Source of the DNA: Spirogloea muscicola
Taxonomy: Eukaryota > Streptophyta > Zygnematophyceae > Spirogloeales > Spirogloeaceae
Direction of reading: 5' to 3'
Assembly (NCBI GenBank): GCA_009602725.1
Contig: WELB01000420.1
Span: 1 to 38,849 of the forward strand
DNA length: 38,849 nt
The first letter of the stretch is position 1. Every line of letters starts with the position of its first letter. A program made the position numbers and the translations under genes. The notes below the pieces were generated by a model that was not told the DNA's origin, made no database searches, and saw only the letters and a list, made by a program, of their open reading frames with translations. This document shows positions 30,368 through 38,849 of the stretch, piece after piece.

Positions 30368-31445
30368 GGGCCAGATTACACCGGGACGGACGGACGGACG
30401 CAGGGGTACGTGTCGCCTGGTGTATGGATCGCCCGGCTTGCGCGCCCGGACGCGGACGCGCGCCACGGAGGGGCCACATTGGCGCTGACTAGGACGCCTT
30501 TCGAGGCGCGTTAAGGAGAAAACGCGCGCGTTCGCCACGAGGGCGGACGAAACTGGGCCCTCCTCCCGAGGAGGGCCTAGTTGTTAGAATATAGGCATTA
30601 GCTCCTTTCGTTATTCTCCATACTATTTTAAGTGTCCCACTTAGGGAAGCACCTGTCGCTTCCAGAGGTGGCTTGCCCGGATCATCAGGGTGACACGTAG
30701 ACAGATCACACGTGAGAGTATGTGCCTCACACCTGTGGACACATCAGCTTAACGGGCACCTAGGGCCAGCTCTGCAGCAGGCCCCTGCCCGACTAGCTTA
30801 ACGGACACCTCGGGCCGGCTCTGCAGCCGGCCCTCCTTGGGCCCCCGGTGGGCAGACCCGCCGGGACCCAGTGTGCCCATGTGATTCTGCATTCTTTCTA
30901 TGTAGGCAAAAGGGGGTCGAGTGAGCTCAAGCTTGCTCACTCTAACAGGAGCCACCGTCCTCCTTTTGCCCACCGCTCCTCCTTGCTTGCCAGCGCCCAC
31001 GCCACCTGCCTTGAGCTGCTGCCGGCCTGCTTCCTGCCGGACCCTGCCGCCATCACCGCCATGGGCAAGAAGGCTGTCTTTGCCGTGGGCAAGAAGGCGA
31101 GGAAGGAGCGCGGCGCTCCATTCAAGAGCACCGCGTCCTCATCGCCTGAGCCTCAAGCTTCTTCACGGCCTGAGCCCCAACCGAGTGATGGTGAGACTCT
31201 GGGTCCTGGGCATTCAGTTAGTCCTAATACGGCACTAACGAATAGCCCAGCTCAACACTAGTTCCCCCTTCCCTCGTCCACCCCCTTCGGCCTGCCCGAA
31301 AAGGGGACAGCTGGCACCCTTTACACCCCAATACACGAGATTTTCAAATACGGTTCTGCACGCGCAGGCGGCCTCGGCCTCGCGTCCGCCCTCCCAACGG
31401 GGCGGACGCCAGCGTCCGTCCGTCCGTCCCGGTGTAAATTGGCCG
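30368..31445. mobile_element. M element copy with LTR3 insertion
   Basis: Left end GGGCCAGATTACACCGGGAC, right end CGTCCCGGTGTAAATTGGCC. AAA lies on both sides (30365-30367, 31446-31448). Unit 1 shows the empty site CTCTTCAAAGTCGG at 11221-11232. The central palindrome is split by LTR3. Confidence 0.8.
30582..31257. mobile_element. LTR3: solo-LTR-like insertion, 676 bp
   Basis: Begins TGTTAGAATATAGGC, ends GCTCAACA, flanked by CTAGT (30577-30581, 31258-31262). Other M copies lack it. An open frame starting MGKKAVFAVGKKARKERG at 31061 lies in its 3' third and runs to the element end. It is basic, then Ser/Pro-rich, and may be an artefact or the start of a gag-like reading. The ends differ from LTR1 and LTR2 and look Copia-like. 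Confidence 0.75.
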
Positions 31446-31904
31446 AAAAGTCGGCGGCGGTAGCTGAGGTGGCAGGTCCAAAACCAGTCTGCTTTGTAGA
31501 CGCCATAGACGCTATAGACGCTATAGACACCGGTGTGCTGCTTTTATCCCACCATGAGCTGTCGCTCCTCACGGGCATAGCCTCGGGGTACAAAGATTCA
31601 TCGTCCGCACCATCCAGGCAATTCCTCCCCTGTCCGCACTACACGCTCTTCCGTCCGTACAATTCTCTTCCATTTCGGCCGGTGCCGCTGCAAGTCTTCT
31701 TTCGGCCGAGTGCGCTGCTTGCTTTCTCCTACCTGCTTTGGAGTCTCTAGTACATTCTTTGCTTGCTTGCTTGTTTATCTGCTGCTACTTGTCTATCATT
31801 TGCATTCACTTCTGTTGCTTCCGTTCAAATATTAATCTCTTCGATTGCCTTCTTATTTCTGGTCATCATTTGACTGAGGTGTCGTTGTCATTGAACTATC
31901 CTGC
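31446..31904 (+). other. E3 leader with 9-bp minisatellite
   Basis: Same leader as E1 and E2. The TAGACGC(C/T)A unit is expanded (31497-31530) to four copies against three in E1 and E2. CT-rich sequence with GCTTGCTTGC precedes the ATG. Confidence 0.55.
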
Positions 31905-32540
31905 ATTATGTGCGCAGCAATTAGCATGATATGGCCTCAGAAGATCGTCAATCGTTTCATTGCTGTCCCCTCAAACCCGGAAGAGAATGACTTTTATGCG
32001 CCGTACAACAAGCTGCTGAACCATGTATTCCCAGTGGACAGCGAGTCTCCAGTGGCACCTCAGTCTTATCCAGTGCCTGAGTTGAGATAATCTGTGGACT
32101 TTCTGATCGAGTACATGGTTCAGCAGCTTGTTGTACGGCTCATAGAAGTCATTCTCTTCCGGATTTGAGGGGACGGCAATGAAACGATCGACGATCTTTT
32201 GAGGCCACATCACGCTAATTGCTGCGCACATAATAAATTCCTATCTGCAAGGCAAGAAGCGGACATACAGAGCAGGAGGAGGCTAAGGGATTTGTGGGAC
32301 GAATGCACTCTAGATAGACTACGGTGTATACGCGTTTGGCAAACAACTTTGCACATATTGTATAGACAAGCAGTATATGATTGATGCTCATGCAATACCA
32401 CAAGACGTAGACTTCATGATATATACAGCACCGAGAGAGAGCTGGAATAGATATGCTTACTACAGGCGGGGAATATGAGCTTACAAGTGTATTCGACTAT
32501 ATAGAGAATTACACTTACGAGCAGTACTATCTCTTGATGC
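31905..32540 (+). pseudogene. E3 copy of the 184-aa ORF, broken by a fold-back
   Basis: The frame starts MCAAISMIWPQKIVNRF (31908) and stops at 32088-32090 (TAA after VPELR). The middle of the gene is replaced by an inverted copy of a family member's 5' end (32114-32234). The 3' part resumes at CTATCTGCAAGGCAAGAAGC with further small changes. No product is expected. Confidence 0.75.
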
Positions 32541-33432
32541 TGTCTGTCGTCTACGATAATTGAGAAGCCCACCTCTTTCTTGCGATCCCCCGCCCTTTGA
32601 CTCATATACTCTCTCTTAAAATCAGCACAACAGTGTGCACAAAGAGCGCACTAATCGACAACTATAGTAGGTATAAGAATACCCCTCTTATTGTAGCCAC
32701 CCAGACTACGCTTTAAAGAGGACGAGATCGAGCGTGATAGCAGCATGCTAGCATGGCTGCAAGTTGTAGCAGCCAATCCTTTAAACATGAATTATTCTTT
32801 TGGGTATGGTGGGGTACAACCTAATATGGCTAAGATAAACCCAAATAAGCTGTGTATCTTCTTTTCCCCCATATATAGCTTATAGGATAGGGTAAGCAAA
32901 TATTAAGCTCTAGTAGGAATGGTGGACCGAACTAAAGAGTGAAGAAAGGACCACGTCCCCCTTTTTCCCTGTTCTTGCATCCTGACTCCATCTATACATT
33001 CGCAATGGCATGCTCAATATCGCCAGATATCATATCTATGGAGTACGGAGTATGTAATACGAATGTCTCATAAGAATGTTCATAAACAGGATGATGGTGG
33101 TAGGGTATCCATCCCTCTATAGACCTTTACGGCCGTACTCCGTACTCCATTCGTTAATACTACAAAGAATACACAGAATAAGGGGAATAAGCCACTATTG
33201 TTGCATCAAAACAAATTGACTCCATCTGACTCCATTAGCCCAGAAAAGAGCCAAACACCACTCCTTCAAAAGCATCACATTGAGCCATTTATCAAGTGTA
33301 CCCCACGTACCATTCAAGGCCCAAAATATAGCAGTTTCACCCACTAAATGAGCCCTACCTATGCATAAGTGGGTTACGATTTAAGTAGATTTGCGCTCTT
33401 GCAGCCCTGTATCATCATACCATCCCTACTGG
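32541..33432. other. E3 distal segment
   Basis: Homologous to E1 and E2 distal parts, with extra sequence at about 33185-33300. Where E1 and E2 continue into the HK slice, E3 instead stops at CATCCCTACTGG and joins an F1 tail. No gene is seen. Confidence 0.5.
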
Positions 33433-34150
33433 AGAAAGTGCTCGCCCTTTGAGGATAGGCGCTGGAAAAGCCAGCCCAAAAAAGAATGACCAAAGTACGA
33501 TAAAGGGGGCCAGGGGAAGCGCTAAGAAAAAGAAGCACAGTAAGAAACAAAGCAGCTACGAATCACCCAGTAACCCCTGCTAAGCAGCCGCAGATGAGAG
33601 ACGCTAGGCTATGGAAGTGGGTCCCCTGGCCAGAGCCAGAGGCAGCAGCCAGGGCTCTGCCGGCACAAAGGTGCAGCGCGCGGGCCATAGACCTCTGCAG
33701 CGACGTGCTGTTCTCGAAGATTAGCCCCAGAACAGCGTTCTGGGGCCAGGCGCATACGGTATACTTACACCAACGACCCGGCTGCAGGAAAGTCCACCCG
33801 CTCCCCATGGAAGCGACGGGCGATGGCGTGGCGGGCGAGCTGGTTGAGCAACTCGAGCCACCAAGCGCCCAGCGCCCCGTGGGTGTCAATTGCCAACGGG
33901 ACGAACTCGTCTTCCCGCGTGTGGTCGGCGTACCTGAGCTCTTTAGCTCGAGTGGCACAGGCGACCGCATACCCAGCCTTGGTGGCACATTGGGCTGGGT
34001 GTGTGCGGTTGTATGCGTCGGTGGTCACCACGTCCAGGATAAGACGTGGCCCGCCGGCCTGTGGGGTGGCCACCAGGTCTGCGCGACGGGCGTGGAGACC
34101 GTCGGCCCTTTCCTGGAGCTGCATGACGCCGGAGTGCTCCGCTGCCACCG
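33433..34150 (-). mobile_element. F1 LINE 3' fragment, longer copy
   Basis: The minus strand encodes LILDVVTTDAYNRTHPAQCA, KAGYAVACATRAKELRYADH, EDEFVPLAIDTHGALG and WWLELLNQLARHAIARRF, then SLQRSMARALHLCAGRALAA and the terminus. It thus retains the end of the restriction-like endonuclease (LDVVTTDAY). A short insert containing CCCCAGAACAGCGTTCTGGG G (33725-33745) breaks the frame. The 3' UTR and tail to 33433 are present. Confidence 0.75.
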
Positions 34151-34215
34151 AGAAGAAGAGAAAGTGCTCGCCCATTGAGAATAGGGGCTGGAACAACCAG
34201 CCCGAAAAAGAATGA
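34151..34215 (-). mobile_element. F1 3' tail abutting the previous copy
   Basis: Tail and stem-loop only (complement of GGGCTGGTTGTTCCAGCCC). It joins directly to the 5' truncation point of the 33433-34150 copy, in the same orientation. Confidence 0.7.
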
Positions 34216-34583
34216 ACCGAGAAGCGGCCCCGCCTTGCCCGACCTCGCCAGCCACCCAGATGCTTCTCGATGGGCCCCCTCCAGCTGCGGCCCTTCGTTT
34301 ACTGAATGTGGGCTCCTGTGAGACTTCTCTACGGGCGAGCAGTTCCTCCTCGTCTTTGTCGCCAGGGGGATTGTTTTCCGGCAGCTAGTCTGTCGGATTT
34401 GAGGCTCCTCACTCGTACTACAACTACTGAGTGGTCCATCCCCCCCGTTCTGATATAGCATCTTCAGGCCCCTTCGTAGCTGCTACGCGGTTTAGGCCCC
34501 TCCGTTATTTGGCGCCGTCAAACCTTCCAATTCTTTTCGGGCTGGCTTTTCACAGCCCTGGCCCCCATTGGAAGAGCCACTTC
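34216..34583 (+). mobile_element. F5 LINE 3' end
   Basis: The frame GRAVPPRLCRQGDCFPAAS LSDLRLLTRTTTT ends at TAG 34456-34458, a variant of the usual SDLRLLTRGY terminus with a C-terminal extension. The tail has CTTTTCGGGCTGGC..TCACAGCCC and CCCCCATTGGAAGAGCC. No coding sequence upstream of about 34320 is certain. Confidence 0.55.
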
Positions 34584-34800
34584 TTCGTCGCCTTGGCGGC
34601 TGCCTCCGGCTTCCGCCAGGGCGACATTTGCCCGCCCTCTAGTTAGTCTGATCTGCACATGTTGACTAGAGCTTATTGAGTTCTCTTTGTGCTTGTTTTA
34701 TTCGTGCTTCTCCTCGCCCCTTTTCGCACTTTGTCCATTCTCTTCTGGCTGGCCTTTTTCAGCCCCTATCATCTATGGACGAGCCCTTCTATTTTATTGA
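34584..34800 (+). mobile_element. F3-like LINE 3' end
   Basis: Starts exactly after the F5 tail: LAAASGFRQGDICPPSS-stop, matching the F3 peptide AAASGFRQGDIFPPAS but ended early by TAG. The 3' UTR holds CGCACTTTGTCCATTCTCTT, stem-loop GGCTGGCCTTTTTCAGCC and tail CTATGGACGAGCCC. Confidence 0.6.
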
Positions 34801-35020
34801 GCGCCCACTCTTACCGCTGAAGAACGTGTGTATAAAGTGTTGAAGGGTAATCTCCTGCTTCTGGCGCCTTTCGGCCCTTCTGATCTTGTACATGCCTTTG
34901 GGCCAAAAACCCTACATCCTACACCCGAACCCTAAACTCGAGATTATTCTTCGGCCCTTCACTTTTCGTCGGGCTGGCTGTTCACAGCCCTTGCCCCCTC
35001 TGGGAGTGCACTTCTTCTTT
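34801..35020 (+). mobile_element. third LINE tail in a plus-strand series
   Basis: About 130 bp unassigned, then CTTTTCGTCGGGCTGGCTGT with TCACAGCCC and GGGAGTGCACTTC, another tail of the GGGCTGG type at about 34960-35015. Confidence 0.5.
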
Positions 35021-35739
35021 GGGCTGGCCTGTCATGCGAGAGGGCGTCGATGGCACAATGGCGTCGATTATCAAGATAACGACAAATAATGACGTACTAG
35101 GCTCCAATCAGCAAACCAAAAGGAATTGTCGATCCCATTGGCCACGCTGAAAGAAAATACTCCAATGAGAGGCCGACATTAAGAATTGTTAACAGTCCCA
35201 CAGCATAAGAAGATAAAACGGAACAGTCCAAACCAGAACCTGTAGTCCGCTTTGCAAGTAAAAGGGCGAGGGACTGCCTACTGAGTAAACTCCATCCATT
35301 ATCCTATGCGAGTAATATGTAAAAGTATACACAAGCAAATGTGCAGTCCCTTGTCCGCAAGATGATGACTTGTGCACGGTCATTAAATACCAATCGATGC
35401 ACATGCTACTAGGCCTCAATGCACAGCATTAACTGATGCAACCTGAGAACTAGTGCTCAATCTAGTGAAACTTGTGATACGCAGCGCAAAACTCGGGGCT
35501 GCTCACCACAAAACTACCACGACTTCTCGCAGTCGCGCCACGGGTCCGTGCGACGGTTTACTAGCTGCTGCGGCTCCTGCTCTAGGCTCTACGCTTCTAT
35601 GGCGCGACGTTGGCGCAGGCGTGGCTCGCGGCAAGAGGGTAAAATTTGCAAAGCGCACTGCTTTGTAAAGGGCTGCTCGCCCCGACTTGGGCCGGGCGCG
35701 GCGGAACCCTAGCGCTACCTGACCAGGTGCGGCCGTTGG
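35021..35739. other. no recognisable gene
   Basis: An AT-richer stretch (35080-35460) differs in composition from its surroundings and shows no match elsewhere in the window; it could be unique sequence. The only longer frame, 35189-35419 on the minus strand, has no recognisable feature. Confidence 0.5.
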
Positions 35740-36095
35740 CTACGCTAGTTGGCTAAGCTGGATGGTCGGCTGTCGTGGGCCGTCACCCGTCGCTGGAGCC
35801 GAGTCCACCGTAAGATGGGCATCGTCAGCCGTGCCGTCCGTTCCACGATCGCCCCGCCACCGTTCTGTAGCGCCCACCTTCACGGTCTTGTGGGTGGTTG
35901 AGGTACCTTCAGATGGGCTTCCCTCGTTGCGCCTCGAACGGTCTTCTGACGGTCGGCGTCGCATGTGGGCCTGGGCCCTTGTAGTCGCTCCGTTGTTGTT
36001 GTCGTCCGCATCTGATGTGTGGTCGATGTTGTTGTTGTAGTCCGCATTGGTTGAGCGGTCGATGTTGTTGTCGTCGAGAGAGAGAGAGAAAGAAG
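35740..36095 (-). other. open frame with 36-bp tandem repeats, unknown
   Basis: The minus frame reads DDNNIDRSTNADYNNNIDHT and continues as a hydrophilic, Asn/Asp- then Arg/Ser/Thr-rich sequence to a stop at 35740. The repeats encode NNNIDHTSDADD-like units. Its apparent start lies in an F3 tail, so the true start, if any, is unknown. Could be a disordered domain of a mobile-element protein or non-coding. Confidence 0.3.
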
Positions 36096-36590
36096 GAGAG
36101 AAAAAAGAAGCGCGGCCAGATTGACTGGTGGCTGGGAAAGGCCAGCCCAAAGGAATGGACAAGGTCTGAAGGAGCCGGAGTGCGAACGACTAGGACCAAG
36201 ACATCAGCCAGGGAACGCTCAGTAACCTCTATTCAGGAGATGCAAGTCTGAGTAGCTAGCTGGCGGAAAGATGTCGCCCTGACGGAAGCCGGAGGCCGCC
36301 GCCAAAGCTCGGCCTGCGCGCAAGTGAACCGCAAAGGCAAGGGACCGCAGCATCGAGACGGCCAAACGCATACGGAAGACCTGAGCGAGGGACCCGGCGA
36401 CGTTGAAGGTGGGCTGCTCGCCCTGCTGCCCGAGGCGGCGGGCAGCTGCACGCCGCGCCAGGCGGTGGAGCAAGTCAAGCCATTTCGAGCCAAAGGCTCC
36501 GTGCACATCGACTGCCAGTGGAACGAACTCGTCTCCAACCGGGTGGTCCAAGTACTTCCGCTCCTTGTCGCCCGCCGCAAGAGAGAAAGA
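36096..36590 (-). mobile_element. F3 LINE 3' fragment (first of a minus-strand series)
   Basis: Encodes DKERKYLDHPVGDEFVPLAV, GAFGSKWLDLLHRLARRAA, GSLAQVFRMRLAVSMLRSLA and RAGRALAAASGFRQGDIF, ending SDLHLLNRGY. The 3' UTR has stem-loop GGGCTGGCCTTTCCCAGCC and the end CAGTCAATCTGGCCGCGCTT. The frame is open throughout the fragment. Confidence 0.75.
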
Positions 36591-36892
36591 AGAAGCGCGG
36601 CCAGATTGACTGGTGGCTGGGAAAGGCCAGCCCAAAGGAATGGACAAGGTCTGAGGGAGCCTGAGTGCAAACGACTAGGACTAAGACATCAGCCAGAATA
36701 CGCTCAGTAACCTCTAGACAGGAGATGCAAGTCCGAGTAGCTAGCTGGCGGAAAGACGTCGCCCTGACGGAAGCCGGAGGCCGCCGCCAAAGTTCGGCCT
36801 GCGCGCAAATGAACCGCGAAGGCGAGGGACCGCTGCAGCGAGACGGCCAAACGCATACGGAAGACCTGAGCGAGGGACCCGGCTACGTTGAA
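36591..36892 (-). mobile_element. F3 LINE 3' fragment (second of the series)
   Basis: Shorter copy beginning at FNVAGSLAQVFRMRLAVS and ending SDLHLLSRGY, with the same 3' UTR and tail. Its tail touches the 5' truncation point of the first copy across only a few purine bases (AGAGAGAAAGAAGAA). Confidence 0.75.
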
Positions 36893-37060
36893 GCGGCCAG
36901 ATTGACTGGTGGCTGAGAGAGGCCAGCCCAAAGGAATGGACACGGTCTGATTGACACCAGTGGCTGTGAGGCAGTGGCTCTCCCAATGGGGGCAAGGGCT
37001 GTGAAGGAGAGTGGCTCTCCTAATGGGGGGCAAGGTCTGTGAAATGGGCAAAGGGGGAAG
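36893..37060 (-). mobile_element. LINE tails only (F3, then two F5-like)
   Basis: Complement of the F3 tail (GCGGCCAGATTGACTGGTGG) at 36893-36955, then two copies of GGCTCTCC(C/T)AATGGGGG..GTG at about 36977-37050 that match the F5 tail. No coding sequence is attached. Confidence 0.6.
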
Positions 37061-37160
37061 GCGCGCGGGGCGCATGACATGAAATGGAGGCCAATTCAAG
37101 CCGATACATTGTTCAGGCAGAGCCTAGGGCAAACTAAACAGGGCTACATTATACAGAGAC

Positions 37161-37553
37161 CTAAACCAAGGTGCCTAAGGTGACATCGGTACCCATGCGT
37201 GAGCACAAACAAACCCGACAAGCTAACTTGGGGAGCTGGAGCGCCGCTGCGAAGCCGGAGGCCTGACTTAGAGCGCGCCCTGCACGTTGATGAAGAGCCA
37301 ATGGTTGCGAGCGCTGCAAACTTTGTGAGAGCCGCATTCTACAATATGCAACCAAGGCCTGCGGAATGCTGGAATGGTCCAAGCTGCCCCCCCGACTTCG
37401 ACGACGCTCATCAACCAGCCGGGCCAGATGCTGGATCAGGGAGGACCATGTCAAAATGCCGTAGCCTCCGTAGATATCCATGGCACACGGATGCAGATGG
37501 TCCCCTCGCGGATGGTCCTGGTAGTGCCGCTCCTTCTTGCGCTCCGCGCGCAA
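37161..37553 (-). mobile_element. F4 LINE C-terminal fragment (minus)
   Basis: Encodes ERKKERHYQDHPRGDHLHPC, MDIYGGYGILTWSSLIQHLA and AYCRMRLSQSLQRSQPLALH, then RAGRALSQASGFAAALQLPK. It follows the same plan as F1 and F3 with many substitutions and has a longer C-terminus (stop at 37161). The 60 to 100 bp on its left hold nothing recognised. Confidence 0.7.
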
Positions 37554-37618
37554 CGTGCAGGGCGCGCTCTGAGTCAGGCCTCCGGCTTTCGTGGCGGCGC
37601 TCCAGCTCCCAAAGTTAG
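37508..37618 (+). mobile_element. F4 LINE fragment (plus), partial inverted repeat
   Basis: Encodes QRAGRALSQASGFRGGAPAP and KVSLLD-stop, matching the F4 terminus of the minus copy at about 37213-37290. Opposite orientation gives a roughly 75-bp inverted repeat. Confidence 0.6.
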
Positions 37619-37682
37619 CTTGTTGGATTGATTCTCACCGCCGCCGCCGCCCCCATTCTATCTCCAATTGCCTCCTCCTCCC

Positions 37683-38125
37683 CCTCCCCGAGACGAGTTC
37701 TTCCCGTTGGCCATCGACACACATGGGGCGCTGGGCGCTCGGTGGCTCGAGCTGCTCACCCAGCTCGCCCGCCACACCATCGCCCGGCGCTTCCATGGGG
37801 AGCCGGTTGACTTCCCTGCAGCCGGGGCGCTGGCGCAAGTGTATCGAATGCGCCTGGCCGTCTCGCTGCAGAGGTCCATGGCCCGGGCGCTGCACCGTGC
37901 CGGCAGAGCCCTCGCTGCTGCCTCTGGCTCTGGCCAGGGGACCCACTTCCAGGAGCCCAGCATCTCAGATCTGCGGCTGCTTAGCAGGGGTTACTGAGTG
38001 TCCCGTAGCTGCTTTGTTTTCTGTTTCTTAGCGCTTCCCCTGGCCCCCTTCTCGTACTCTGTTCATTCTTTTCGGGCTGGTTGTTCCAGCCCCTATTCTC
38101 AATGGGCGAGCACTTTCTTCCTCCC
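37683..38125 (+). mobile_element. F1 LINE 3' fragment, best-preserved copy
   Basis: The open frame covers DEFFPLAIDTHGALGARWLE, LLTQLARHTIARRFHGEPVD and FPAAGALAQVYRMRLAVSLQ to SDLRLLSRGY-stop (37997). The F1 3' UTR, stem-loop GGGCTGGTTGTTCCAGCCC and tail to TTTCTTC follow. It serves as reference for the damaged copies. The RT and endonuclease core are absent. Confidence 0.8.
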
Positions 38126-38130
38126 CCTCG

Positions 38131-38400
38131 AAGAAGGGCTCGCCCATTGAGAATATGGGCTGGAACAGCCAGCCCAAAAAAGAATGAACAGAGTACAAGA
38201 AGAGGGGGGGGAAAGCCAGGCGAAGCCCTAAGGCGAAGCAGCATAAATGACAAGCACACAAGAAAAAACAAAGCAGCTACTAACCACTCAGTAACCCCTG
38301 CTAAGCAGGCGCAGGTCGGAGAGGCTATGCTCCTGGAAGTATGTCCCCTGGCCAGAGCCAGAGGCAGCGGCAAGGGCTCGGCCAGCACCAGCTCGGCCAG
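38131..38400 (-). mobile_element. F1 LINE 3' end (minus)
   Basis: Tail to tail with the previous copy, separated by a few bases (CTCCCCCTCGAAG). The minus strand encodes RALAAASGSGQGTYF to SDLRLLSRGY, then a 3' UTR variant with CAAGAAAAAACAAAG on the plus strand, stem-loop and tail. Confidence 0.75.
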
Positions 38401-38494
38401 CACTTTCTTCCTCCGCCTCCCCCTCCCCCTTCCCCTCCGCCTCCTCCCCCATCAAGAAGAAAATGCCCATCGCCTCCATCAGCACCCCCCACGA

Positions 38495-38765
38495 CGCCTG
38501 GCCGTCTCGCTGCAGAGGTCTATGGCCCCGGGCGTTGCACCTTCGTGCCGGCAGAGCCCTCGCTGCTGCCTCTGGCTCTGGCCAGGGGACCCAATTCAAC
38601 GAGCCTAGCATCGCCGACCTGCGGCTGCTTAGCAGAGGTTACTGAGTGATTCGTAGCTGCTTTGTTTCTGTTTCTTAGCGCTTCCCCTGGCCCCCTTCTC
38701 GTAACTCTGTTCATTCTTTTCGGGCTGGTTTTTCCAGCCCCTATTCTCAATGGGCGAGCACTTAC
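38495..38765 (+). mobile_element. F1 LINE 3' end (plus)
   Basis: Starts at CCTGGCCGTCTCGCTGCAGA. One extra base shifts the frame near 38527, after which HLRAGRALAAASGSGQGT runs to RLLSRGY-stop (38645). 3' UTR, stem-loop GGGCTGGTTTTTCCAGCCC and tail are present. The last 84 bp of the window hold nothing recognised except a terminal CCG repeat. Confidence 0.75.
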
Positions 38766-38849
38766 TTCCCACGACATCCTCATCTCTCCCCGCGCCCTCC
38801 CTCTGACTTTGCCACAGGCGCGCTAGGTCGAGGGCGCCGCCGCCGCCGC

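Noticed and set aside
30848-31261. 137-codon frame in LTR3 as a host gene
   Set aside because: It ends at the element boundary and lies within an insertion; kept only as a possible element-internal reading.
34910-34945. Telomere-like CCCTAAA near AACCCTACATCC
   Set aside because: Only single imperfect units; no tandem TTTAGGG array.
1-38849. tRNA or rRNA genes
   Set aside because: No cloverleaf with the A/B-box consensus and no rRNA-like conserved block was noticed by eye; a dedicated scan could still find a degenerate one.

Overview
The window is eukaryotic nuclear DNA, rich in repeats and GC. Its one large gene is split by GT-AG introns of about 75 to 590 nt. Around it lie truncated non-LTR retrotransposons, solo-LTR-like insertions, a Harbinger-type transposase relic and its short non-autonomous relatives. 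A PAS hybrid histidine kinase together with LINEs that carry a C-terminal restriction-like endonuclease suggests a green alga or similar protist. No phylogenetic marker is present, so this is an inference.

The layout is a decayed tandem triplication with a unit of about 10 kb. Each unit reads: hybrid histidine kinase (HK) gene, antisense LINE relic, GGGCC-ended 'M element' (Harbinger/MITE-like), then an 'E block' carrying a 184-aa unknown ORF. The E block runs straight into a slice of HK sequence. Unit 1: HK copy A 215-6311, LINE relic about 6700-7085, M elements 7266-11201 (heavily invaded), E1 11202-13799. Unit 2: HK slice 13800-14330 joined to HK copy B 14331-17272, LINE relic, M element 18044-20161, Harbinger element 20178-21886, E2 21887-23735. 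Unit 3: HK slice 23736-24265, inverted HK exon, HK copy C to 28993, LINE relic, M elements 29968-30341 and 30368-31445, E3 31446-33432. From 33433 to the end the window is a graveyard of LINE 3' ends in both orientations.

Only HK copy A keeps an uninterrupted frame across all 17 predicted exons: PAC, PAS, PAS, His-dimerisation, ATPase, receiver. Copy B has nonsense codons, a 542-bp insertion and a 2-kb deletion. Copy C has a lost splice donor, an inverted exon and a nonsense codon just before the G1 box. Among the E-block ORFs only the 22306-22860 copy is open.

Names used below: F1 to F5 are LINE 3'-end families recognised by their C-terminal peptide and 3' tail. M is the element with GGGCC..TTACACCGGGACGG ends. 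LTR1 to LTR3 are TG..CA insertions with 5-bp target duplications, each provable against an unoccupied paralogous site in this same window.
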